DNA of 64,000 nucleotides from Halicephalobus mephisto (Eukaryota > Nematoda > Chromadorea > Rhabditida > Panagrolaimidae), in contig SWDT01000032.1 of the NCBI GenBank assembly GCA_009193035.1, positions 177,339-241,338 on the forward strand, read 5' to 3'. The position numbers were made by a program, and so were the translations under genes. Of this stretch, positions 23,205-34,300 are shown one piece after another. The notes under the pieces are model-generated. The model did not search any database. It saw only the letters and a program-made list of their open reading frames with translations, and had not been told where the DNA came from. The first letter of the stretch is position 1, and the number at the start of each line of letters is the position of its first letter.

Positions 23205-23460
23205 TTAGAAATTACATTTAAATTTAAAAATTATTTTGAAAATTACATTTAAATTTAAAAATTATTTTAAAAATTACATTTAAATTTAAAAATTATTTTG
23301 AAAATTACATTTAAATTTAAAAATTATTTTAGAAATTACATTTAAATTTAAAAATTATATTAAATTTAAAAATTATTTTGAAAATTACATTTAAATTTAA
23401 AAATTGTTTTAGAAATTATATTAAATTTAAAAATTATTTTAGAAATTACATTTCAATTTA
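23205..23460. repeat. 30-base AT minisatellite abutting the transposon
   Basis: AAATTTAAAAATTATTTTGA plus AAATTACATTT recurs about eight times between the right transposon end and the donor of the VPS41-like exon. The element appears to have inserted at the TTTAAA edge of this array. Confidence 0.85.
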
Positions 23461-23472
23461 AAAATAACTTAC

Positions 23473-23748
23473 AAATTCCGGTCTTAGATTACCCAAAATA
23501 TCAAAAATCCGAATTTTCCCAGATCCATATCCAACAGCGATAAATTTATCATGAATTACGAAACAAGAAATAACATCCTTGTCTGGCATGTGTAAATGTA
23601 GTCTTTTATATTTGAATCTTGGAACAATTAAAACTTCTTCTTCATCGTCATCCATCATAGAACGATTATGATGCACATTTGCAGGAACGGAAGGGGATTC
23701 TGACACAGAATCCTCCAGAGCCGAAGAAGATTCTGGAAAATCTGCCAT
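23473..23748 (-). CDS. vps-41: VPS41-like first coding exon, no continuation found
   Basis: VPS41 is a HOPS subunit needed for late endosome and lysosome fusion. This exon gives 92 residues: an acidic Ser-rich leader (SEEDS-like, MDDDEEEV), then VPRFKYKRL, DVISCFVIHDKFIAVGYG and KIRIFDILGNLRPEF, the start of the VPS41 beta-propeller. It opens at the ATG at 23748 directly after TTTTTAG, a possible spliced-leader acceptor, and ends at donor GAATTT|GTAAGT. Full VPS41 is over 800 residues. On the minus strand the next exons should lie below 23473, but that space holds a minisatellite, the Kolobok element and a gene-free stretch. The exon is either an orphan fragment, a gene with a very long intron, or the product of misassembly. 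Confidence 0.65.
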
Positions 23749-24098
23749 CTAAAAACAAAAATATTAAAAATACTTGAAAAAATAAAAATATTAAAAGTAC
23801 TTGAAAAAATAAAAATACTCAAAAAAATGTATAAAAAATATTTAAAAAAATAAAAATTTAAAAAGTAAAAAAATTACAAAATATATAAAAAAATATTAAA
23901 AATACTTAAAAAATAAAAATTTAAAAAATCAAAAAAATATTTTTTAAAATTTAAAAAGATAAATAATTCAGATTAAACTGATAAATTTCTCTTTCAAAAA
24001 ACAGTAATCATATATTTACCTAAATAATATCGAAATAAATTATTTCACACGTATTAAGGAATGTTTTTAATCATAAAAATTTCCACATCGAGGTAAAT

Positions 24099-27000
24099 TC
24101 AAGAAAGGCTTCGACTAACAAGTTTTTGCACGTCAAAAGTTTCATTTTTGGCAGAAACCACATCCAGAATACTTTGGTCATCGTCCATATTCCTTCTTAA
24201 TTTTACTGTAGATTGGAAAGCTGATTTATCATTTGTGGAAACTTTCTGATAATCCGGCACTACCGACGAAACAGAAAATATGGAATTTCTAGGAACAACA
24301 TGAGCTGGAGGTTGACTAAAATCAAAATATTTAAATTTTTCATAAAAAAACATTTTTCTTAATTAAAAATAATCTAAACCTTATAAAATCAAAATATTTA
24401 ACTTTTTAATAAAAAAATATTTAAATTTTTCATAAAAAATAATCTAAACCTTATAAAATCAAAATATTTAACTTTTCTTAATTAAAAATAATTTAAATTT
24501 CTCATTAAAAAACATTTAACTTTTCTTATTAAAAATAATCTAAATCTTGTAAGATATTTGAGATTTTTACAAAAATATTTTAATCTTCAAAAAAATTAAT
24601 TTAAATTTTACAAAAATAAAAATAATTTGACTTTTGTAAAAATATTTTAATTTTTTAAATAAAAAACTTACTTAATTTGTCCTATACAGTAAAGCATTAA
24701 TTCTTGAAAGTTCTGTATTGGCCTTTCATAATCCCTTGTGGACATCCCTAGATCGTATCTCAGTTGATTAATAGATCTATTAAAAAACGAAACTGCTTGA
24801 GCATATCTTTCTCGATGACTTCTCGAAAACGGATCAAATAAGTTATATCTAAAAATTTCCAAATCAACAAATATGCAAAAAATTAACCATCATCACAGAG
24901 CTTTCAGCAAAAATTTAAATTCCTCAAAGAACCTTTAGAAATTTTCATAAACTCAATATTTCCAATATTTTACAAATACTTAAACATTTCTATTCACTTT
25001 ACAGATTCTCCAATAAATGTAAAAAATAAATCCAAATTAATTAGGTGATTTTTTATGGATATAAAATCCCAAATTATTTGTAAACTCCCCGAATTCTTTG
25101 TAAATAAACCTATAGACCCTGAAATCCTCTATGAATAAACCTATAGACCCCCGAATCTTCTATGAATAGACCGGTAAACTCTTCCAATCCCTATGAATAA
25201 ACCTATAAATGCTCAAACCTTCTACGAATAGAGTTGTAAACTCCCAAAATCCTTTGTAAATGAACCTGTAAACTCCCCGAACCCCTCTAAATTGACTCCT
25301 TCTTTGTTTCTTGGCTATCTGTTCAATTTACCTCAATAATCTATTTAATCATTGGATTTCTGTTGACAATCCTTTGCGTTTTTAGTATAATCGAAATTAG
25401 GAAAAATGACAATGAAGAAACCTACATTTGGTGTTGTTTTGGTTCCAGCAAAAACGACTTTGATCCTTTGAAAAACACCGGATATAATAGTCGATAATCC
25501 ATAATTCTACAAAATACATTTATGGCGTTCACTAAATGCCCTAAGGCGGCCGTTATTTCCACTTCATTATGTCCAGATTTAGAGGCAATAATCGGCAAAT
25601 GCATTCCTCTAATTGTGTCGAATTTGGTACAAGGACAAATTTTATCTTCTCTTCTGTCCATCGAAGTTTCGGCAAAGTAGATCATATAAAGCTCGAATAA
25701 CATATATCTTCTTCGAAATACGAATTCGTTTCGGAGTTTCGTCATCGGAATCCTTTGAATTACCAGGTTATCTGCTGCTTGATTACATTTTTCGTTTTTC
25801 TCCTGTACTGCAGATACGAGACCGCGTTCTTCTGCCGCTGAAATCATAATTATAAAAAAAATATTTTCAAAAAATTACTTCGGGGAAATTTTTAGAAAAA
25901 TCTAGTTATTTCGTAATCATATATGGACTTTTACAAAATGAGTTTCAGTGGAAATTTTCAAAATTCGGCAAAAACAAAATTGGTTTGTAATTTTAGTTTT
26001 GATTAGTAGTTATTTCGTAATCGATCACAAAAATCATATGAGTTTTTCACGAAATGATCCTGACGCGAACTTTTGGGAAATAAACTGTTCCACAATTTCG
26101 GTCTTGCGTGATTACTATTTCGTGGTCGGTAACTTAGAAACATGTCTTTCCTGGATGGATCTGGAAACTCCTACATCAGGGTATAAAAAAGATAAAGATG
26201 CTTTCAGTAATCCAGTTTTGACGGAACTTTCCAAATTCGCAGGTATTCAGAAGTTCCGGCATACTGCTGGGTATGGCGAAGACGGGCTTCCCACTGACCC
26301 CTAGGGTCGACTTTGGCCTACGGATCCGCTGGGGCTAGCAACACTCGGACTCGCTTTCAATTTTCCACATTAAATGTGTTCCATTTCGCTCCAAAACCTC
26401 CTGAGGGAAGTAGCTTTATGACCTGGGTTTGGACCGGCCGGGATTCGACTTGCGATACATCGACGCCCGCCGTCTCCATACCACTCCGGCTCGTCAGGGT
26501 ATATAAAGCACGGAATCCTATATTCGTCCTCGAAGGTTAATGATTACATACGAAACTACTAATTCATACCTAAAAACTACAAAATTCAAATATTCTACAA
26601 AAGATAGATTATTTTTCTTGTTAAAGAAAAAATTGAATAAAAAAAAACCTTTTTTTTCGTTCGCTTCTTCGATGGCAGTCAGCCTCATCTGGGCGTTCCG
26701 TATCCGCGTTTTTGCCTGCTTTATCTGTTCCCGATATATCCGCAACCGTATCTGTTTGTTCTGAACTACAGAACTCTGGAAATCAACAAACTTAAAAATA
26801 ATTTTATTAAAAAATTAAACAAAACATACGGCAGATCTGAATTCTTCTTCCTCGTTTATAGCGTCCGAAAAAGCTTTTCTTTTTTCGTCACATTGCCTCT
26901 GGGAATGTTGAATAGCGTTCCAGAGTTCCTTCAAGCTGTAAAATTTTAAATTCGAAAAAATTCATATATGAAAAAAAACAAACTTTGTATAATCATGAGT

Positions 27001-27524
27001 AGAATACGAAATTTTCTTAAGTACTAATTCTGCCGATTGTTTCATTTGAATTTACAAGGGTCCAACATGGAGATTACTTCCCGGGATTTGTACTTGAAAA
27101 ATAAGAGATAAAATAAGAAAAAACAGGAGATAAAAGAAGTCGATCAAAGAAACAAAACTGATTTCACGGACAAACAAACCCGTGCTGCAGCACTGTCAAA
27201 AGGAATAAAAAGCCAAAGAATCCATGTAGTCATTTTTTTGATTTTTCATGACCAGTCAACATCGAGTTGAAAATTGTCAAAAAAGACAAAATACCAGAGA
27301 ATCTATAAAGTAATTTTTTTTAAATTTTCAACAACCAGTTAATTTCATTCTAGAAAATTGTCAAAAAAGGCAAAATACCAAAGAATCCAGAAAGTTCGTT
27401 TTCGATCTGTAACTACCAATCCAAAAATTCCAAAACAAAAATTAAATTTTTTTTGTATATTCATAAACTACTTTTACCTGCCGCTTCTGGCCGATCTCGT
27501 GGAAGTTCAAAGTTGAAATTGTTT
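24099..27524 (-). CDS. uvrag: UVRAG/Vps38-like subunit of the Vps34 PI3-kinase complex
   Basis: UVRAG pairs with Beclin-1 in PI3-kinase complex II for endosome maturation and autophagy. Exons are 27478-27524, 26984-27029 (or to 27045), 26830-26935, 26649-26775, 25426-25837, 24672-24848 and 24099-24315, all in phase. A coiled coil covers the early exons (WNAIQHSQRQCDEKRKAF, YREQIKQAKTRIRNAQMRL). The C-terminal domain has KLRNEFVFRRRYMLFELYMIYF, TALGHLVNAINVF, YRLLYPVFFKGSKS and VSFFNRSINQLRYDLG, matching UVRAG blocks. If it starts at the ATG at 27045 the product is 366 residues. With the alternative acceptor at 27030, exon 27478-27524 joins in phase and the gene continues upstream. The usual N-terminal C2 domain was not found; 27525-28334 is repeat debris. 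Exon 4 uses an unusual GTTTTT donor. Confidence 0.72.
26240..26500 (-). mobile_element. tRNA-derived SINE-like element
   Basis: On the minus strand it starts near 26500 with a tRNA-like head: GAGCCGGAGTGGTATGG fits a pol III A box and GTCGAATCCCGG (about 26438-26450) fits a B box. A non-tRNA body of about 190 bases follows and is much less AT-rich than the UVRAG intron around it. No target duplication was confirmed. Confidence 0.5.
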
Positions 27525-28080
27525 CTATCAAAAAATTTAAAGATTAAAAGGTTAAAACTTTTCTGTAATTAAGGATATGGTTTGTAAACCACCAGAAGGG
27601 CTTGCGCCGAGTGGCCAACGTAGATGTTTAGCATCTTGTCCTGGTCCCTAGGGGCTGTTACCTGCTTAACCAGGATGTGGATTGCACCATAGTGGTGAAA
27701 TCTTCCATCTTTATGAGGTACCCATTCCCTACCGTAGTATTTGGTAACACCTAGGTTGGACAAGCACGGGGTTGTAGGCATAAAGATCGGAGTTAAACTG
27801 CAACGGCCTAAACAGAATGCCCAAAGGTCCGTCCAGTCAACCGACGTCTAGGAAGTGAGACTAGTGTTAGAGTTAATCTTTGAGAGAATTCAGCTGTAAA
27901 CTGATCCAAGTTTGACCTCGGTCAGATGATAACCTTTCCTCTCTTTGTTCTATGCTTATGATTGAGATAAATATACTTGAATTACTAACAATAGGAACCA
28001 ACAATTTTCCGCCTAATCAAGGAGCTCTCAAGATGTCACTCCATCGACATCCAACCATCACTACACCCCACATATTACAA

Positions 28081-28150
28081 GGGTGTCCACGGTTGAAACC
28101 GCAACTTTCCGAATGACCAGTGACGTTCACTGTCACTGAGCCAACCGCGC
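28081..28150 (-). pseudogene. tRNA-like segment, probable SINE head
   Basis: The minus strand reads GCGCGGTTGGCTCAGTGACA (A-box-like) and, about 35 bases on, GCGGTTTCAACCGTGG (B-box-like). No convincing cloverleaf forms, so a degenerate tRNA-derived element is more likely than a tRNA. Confidence 0.4.
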
Positions 28151-28209
28151 TTCAAAAAACTTTAAAAATATAAAATTCCGAATCCACTAACATCCTATCA
28201 ATTGTATAA

Positions 28210-28215
28210 TTTATT
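28210..28215 (-). promoter_or_regulatory. Candidate polyadenylation signal of ajm-1
   Basis: AATAAA on the minus strand, about 120 bases downstream of the ajm-1 stop codon at 28335. Confidence 0.45.
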
Positions 28216-28334
28216 AATTTTGTCACAGGAGATTAATTTTTGAAAGCGAATTTTCCTGAAATAATCTGAAGGGGCAGTATTGCACATGATACGGTAAAGC
28301 TCAGGCTATGGCAGGAATGACGAAAACGGTCTTC

Positions 28335-31300
28335 TCAGACGTCTGTCGGGACGAGGGCGGAGTACATGTCCGGGGGTTGGGAGTACTGAGGACGAGGAGG
28401 AAAGTCATAACGATGTCCTTGGGATTCTGGAGGCGGGGTTTCGGGACACAATTCAATGTCCGCGATTATCGACACTGAGAGGATAAATTTGTCGCTGAAA
28501 AAAATCAGATTACTGTAAGATAAAAAAATGAAATTTCTTAAAAAATTCGAAATTTTAAATAAGTTTAAAATTTTTGATTGAATTTTTAAAAATATAAAAA
28601 ATCCAAAAAAACTCGAAAAACGTTAATAAAGTTTTCGGACATTTCAGAAACTTAACTAAAATCTAGAATCTGGGAAATTTTAGAAGCTTCTATAAAATAT
28701 TAGAAATTTTTTGAAATACTTTTATAAAATTCTCGAAAATTCTAGGACTTAATTATATTTTAAAATTTTCTACAAAAATAAAGTTCCAGAATCTACAAAA
28801 TTCCAGAAATTTGAAAACTTTTTGCAAGATTCTGCAACTTTTTAGTGAATTTTAAAATTTTCTACAAAAAATAAAATTCCAGAAATAAAAAAAATTTTTG
28901 CAAGATTCTGGAACTTTTTAGTAAATTTCAGAATTTTCTACAGAATTCCAGAAATTAAAAAAACTTTTTGCAAGATTCTGAAACTTTTTAGTGAATTTTA
29001 AAATTTTCTACAAAAAATAAAATTCCAGAAATTAAAAAAATTTCTGCAAGATTCTAGGACTTTATTTTTTGTAGAAAATTTTAAAATATAATACAAAGTT
29101 CCAGAATCTACAGAATTCCAGAAATTAAAAAAACTTTTTGCAAGATTCTGCAACTTTTTAGTAAATTTTAGAATTTTCTACAGAATTTCAGATTTCCACA
29201 TTCTACAAAATCCATGAAAATTCTAGAACTTTAATTTCAAATATCGGAAAATAAGTGAAAACTTACTTTGGATTGTACTTTCTACAGAGAGTGATCAAAC
29301 TCTGTTCTTTGCCCTGATCGATCAAGGCATCTATCGGGTAATAAAAAAGCAGTTTTGCGTGATCTACGTTGTCGAAAGCTTTCCAGCCTCTGGCCAGGTA
29401 CTGCTGAGCAGCATGGGCGGAGATGAGCCGGATGTTGACGGAGCCTCTGCCGTAGTTCCTGTAGCCGTCTCTGGCGACTCTCGACATATGATACTGTGTT
29501 TCGGCGTCTTGTCTGACTTTCATGATTACTTCCTTGCAGAGGGTATTGATCCTCGCGAAGGAGCATCTGTCCCGATGTCTTTCCCAATCCATAACTCTAC
29601 ATTGACGAGAACAGTAGTAAGTGTAGCAGTGTTTGCAGGAGACATAGTACCCTCTGGCTTCTCTGATCGGCCGGGTCTTGTGGCATCTACCACATCTGAC
29701 GAAAAGGGATTCGTTCGCCAGGAGGTCTTCGGCCAAATGGGGCTGCTGAATGACCTTATCCATCAACATATAGTTCGAAGTGTAAATTCCTGGACCATCC
29801 AGATTCCCATTCGGAGGACGATCAGATTGAGGAAGAGATGAATCCAGCGGCGTTTCCGCTATCTTAGTCTGTTGGAAAATAGAATCAAGGACTTCTTCGA
29901 CTGTCACACGGCCGCCGTAACGAGCATCTGGAAAAATTAACAATTATTATAAAAATTAAAAACGAAATTTAAGAATTTTAAAAATTTTCTAGAAACTTTT
30001 AGAATCCTAATTTTACATTTTTCTTGAATTCTGGAAGACTGAGGATTAACATAGGATTCTAAAAGTTTCTACAAAACTCTAGAAATCTTCAATCAAACTG
30101 AATTCTGGGAGATTCTAAAAAGTTCGGTAAATTTCTAGCTTCATATATGAAAACCCAAAAAAAATTAAAGAATTATTTCTAAAAATTTCCAGAACTTTCT
30201 AAAATCTCGATTTCAAATAGTTTTAAAGGTTTTTATTGAATTTTAAAAAGTTTCAGAATCTTTGATAAATTTCAAAGTTCGGTAAATTTCTAGTTTCATA
30301 TATGAAAATCCAAAAACATTAAAGAATTATTTCTAAAAATTTCCAAAACTTTTTAAAATCTCGATTTCAGACAGTTTTAAAAGTTTTTGAATTTTATAAT
30401 TTCTTAAAATTCTAGAAAGTTTCAGAATCTTTGACAAATTCTAAGATCCTAATCAATTTAAAAATTGAATCTTACTTCTCGCAGCAGTCTCATGTTGTTT
30501 CCCAATGAATGTATCGGCAACTTCGATCACTCTGGAATCCGTCTGACGTCCAATGTCCCAATCTGATGGAATTGTAGATACAGTATATCCAGGCAAGTGT
30601 TTTCCAGGGCCAGCAACTGTCTCAGTTCTTCTAACAAGTCTCTAAAACAAAAAATTTAAAATTAAAATTAAAAAAAACTGAAAAATTTTAGAAAATTTAA
30701 AATTAAAATTTAAAAAACTGAAAAAATTTCAAAACCAAACCTCTTGCGAAAATTCTCTGGTGATTGTAGCGGTTTCAGGAGGGATGTTCGAGAGCGGATC
30801 TGCACTGCTGCGTCCAAAATCCTTCAAAAAAATTGTGAAAAAAGCAAGTGTTTAAATTTCTCGAGTACTTCGAGAAATAGTGAGGGACATGGACCAAGAA
30901 CGAAGAAGCGACAGCTGGTGCGATAGGATCAACAGTGATGGCAGGGATTGTACGACAGTTACTCCTCTATTTCGCAATATTTATCCCATTTATTTCGTTT
31001 TTATATTAATTTTTCTATAATTAAATTAACTAGATATCTTAATTAAGAAAAAAGTGATTTAAAAAAAGAATTTCGAAAATAGGAAGAATCAAAGAATTGT
31101 ACAACAGTTGCTCCCTCTCCGTTTCGCAATATTTACCTCATTTATTTTTATATTTATTTTTATATTAATTTTTATATTAATTTTTATATTAATTTTTATA
31201 TTAATTTTTAATAATTAAATTAATATTTTAATTAAATAACAAAAATAAATTTAAAAAGAATTTCGAAATCAGTAAAAATCGAAAAAAAAAATAAAAATCA

Positions 31301-34300
31301 AATACTGTAAAAAACGATCGTCGTAGAACCGACGGAAAACAGATTTTTGTTTCAAAATTTCTGTTTTTATAAAAATTAACAATCAAAATTCAAAATAAAA
31401 ATTTTTTTGTTAAAACATAAATTTTATTTATTCAAAAAAGTTTTTTAATATTATAGAATTTTGGAATCAAAAATGACTTTTGAACAAAATTTTCGATTTT
31501 CGGACAAATTTCGAATTAATTAAAATTCAAAAATCGAAGTAATCAAAATTTGAACTTTTTAATTAAAAATAAATTAAAATTGAAATTTTTCGATTCGAAT
31601 TTTTTGATTTTCGAATTGATCCAATTCAGTTTCAATCAGGACCTTTGAAATTTCAAACTCAAACTTTTAAATTTGAAATCGATGCTTTCGATTTTTGGAC
31701 TTGAGATGGTTTAAAATCGATTTAAATTTAGCCCAAAATCAACTCGAAATTCAGTTCGAAAGTTTAAAATTCGACAGTTCTACTCATGAATCTTGAAATC
31801 GAAAGTCCAAATTTCGATCTTGAACTTTGACTATCAACTTTGAAATTGAATTTTGACTATTAACTTTGAAATTGAACTTTGACTATCAACTTTGAAGTCG
31901 AATTTTGACTATTAACTTCGAAGTTGAACTTTGACTATCAACTTTGAAGTCAAACTTTGACTATTAACTTTGAAATTGAATTTTGACTATTAACTTTGAA
32001 ATTGAACTTTAACTATTAACTATTAACTATTAACTATTAACTATTAACTTTGAAGTCGAACTTTGACTATTAACTTTAAAATTGAACTTTGACTATAAAC
32101 TTCGATTTAAACAATCCAGATATGAAATTCTATAAATTTAATCAAAACTTTTTTAAACGAAAAAATCTTCAAGTGTTGTCTTAGCACGAAAAGTCCACAT
32201 TTCCACCTTGAACTTTGACTGTCAACTTTGGTAAAATATAACAGGAATTACTATTATACAACTTACACAATTTACCGTCATTACTGTAAAAAATTAAAAA
32301 CAAATTTTTCACAACATTGTCTCAAAACGAATTTCTTCAATTTTAAAAAATTTTAAATTAAAAAAAAAATTAATTTTTAAATTTAAAAAAAAATTAATTT
32401 TTAAATTAAAAAAAAATTAATTTTTAAATTTAAAAAAAAATTAATTTTTAAATTTAAAAAAAATTAATTTTTAAATTTAAAAAAATTAATTTTGAAATTA
32501 AAAAAAATTAATTTTTAAATTTTAAAAAAAAATTAATTTTTAAATTTAAAAAAAAATTAATTTTGAAGTAACGAGTGATGTGTCTGGTGACGTAAGTGGT
32601 GACCCCAGGGTGCCTCCTATTTCCAATTTTCGAAAAAAACCCATAAATTTATTATAAAAAATTTGACAATAATTTTACTGTACAACAGTTTTTCGGGAAA
32701 AAATAAAAAACAAAGCAAGGGAAGATATGTGCCAGATGGAAGAAACCAAAGAACCACCTAGGGGGTTCGGGAAGTCAGGGGTAGGACAGTTACAATCAGA
32801 TAAAGGAGAAAAAAGAGGCTGTACGGCAGTTGCTTCCTGGGGTATTTGGTCCCTAAGGGTATTCAACATCCTTAAGACGTCCAATGCCCTTAGGGTATTT
32901 AGTCTCCTTTAGGGTAATTAGTTTCCTCAGGGTATTTAACTTTTTTAGAATATTTAGTGCCCTTAAGGTATTTGGTTCTTTTTAGAATACTTAATTCCCT
33001 TAGGGTATTGAATCTTCTTAGAATATTTAGTGCCCTTAAGGTATTTGGTTCTCTTCAGAGTAGTCGATTCCCTTAGGGTATTTAACTTTTTTTAGAGTAG
33101 TTAACTCCCTTAGGGTATTGATTCTTCTTAGAGTACTTAATTCCCTTAGGGTATTGAATCTTCTTAGAGTACTTAATTCCTTTAGGGTATTGAATCTTTT
33201 TAGAGTACTTAATTCCCTTAGGGTATTTATCTCCTTTTTGATTACTTGATCTTTTTTGATTTATACTGTTTTCAAACTTTTTACTTACTTAATTACCATA
33301 TTGAGCTATTTTAGGAGTCGAAAATTGGTTTTAAAACGAAAAAATAACTTATGTTAGATTGTTAAGGACCTTCTTTTTGATTTCGAAAGTTTTTTAGACC
33401 AGTCATTTTAGTCATGATTGTCATTTTTGACTTATTCAGTGATCGAAAATCGATTTTAAAACAAAAAATCTAATATTATGGCAATTAGGAACCAAATGCC
33501 GCAGGGCATCGATTTTTTTCTTTTAAATCGATGTTTTTAGTACTTGATTACTGTATTAAATAATTTTAGAAATTAATAAAATTTCTCTAAAAATGAAAAA
33601 AAAAATTAATTTTGTGGAATTAAGGACCAAATGCCTCAGGGCAAGAACTACCGTACAACCACGAGAAGGGGAGTTACAACACACAGACCTTGGTGTGCTC
33701 CTGGGGAGTCGTCGGATGGCCGATCTGGTGCAGGGAGGTGCGTGATCGTCGCATGTCCTCGATTTCGTCCTTGTACTTATCGAACATGCCAGTGGGGAAC
33801 GATATTCCACCTACCGGCGGGGAAGTCGGGGTTTGTTTCTGACTCAACGGGGGATTTGTGTAGGACCAAGGTTGGGTCGGGGGCAGATCGTATCTCTGCG
33901 AAGTCGTTGAAGACGGAAAATCATATTTTTGATTACTTGATAAATAATCATATTTTTGATTATTTGATGAAAAATCATATTTTTGTTGTTGACGAGTACT
34001 GTAATCTCTGTACCAATCAGGCACATGCATTTTTTCGACGGATTTCCGGAATCTCAACTCATGTTCACTAATTTGATCCGTTCCCTGTTTTTGGAGCTCG
34101 TTTTCCGGAGCTGCAGAATCTTCACGAGCCCTGAAAATAAATTTCAAAATTTTACAAAAAAATCGAAAAATTTAAAATTAAAAAAAATTAAAAGTAAAAA
34201 ATCAAAAAAATTAAAAGTAAAAAATTAAAAAAATTAAAATTCAAGAAAATTATAAGTAAAAAATCAAAAAATTAAGAAAGTTAAAAATCGAAAAATTTTT

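Larger units (their letters stand above)
27525..28334. other. Composite mobile-element debris between uvrag and ajm-1
   Basis: This stretch is richer in GC than nearby introns. It holds a 70-codon minus-strand open frame (27569-27781, with TPCLSNLGVTKYYGREWVPH) that I do not recognise. A 126-base block at 27865-27990 is bounded by TGTTAG and CTAACA like a short LTR, without a clear duplication. A tRNA-like segment sits at 28081-28150. Parts may belong to one old element. The 5' exons of the UVRAG-like gene would be expected here but are not visible. Confidence 0.4.

Noticed and set aside
27569..27781. First exons of the UVRAG-like gene
   Set aside because: The 70-codon frame does not resemble a C2 domain, ends in its own stop, and lies among mobile-element debris.
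29359..29841. 160-codon plus-strand frame opposite the ajm-1 C-terminal exon
   Set aside because: The minus strand encodes the conserved Cys/His domain with proper splice sites; the plus frame has no similarity or splice support.
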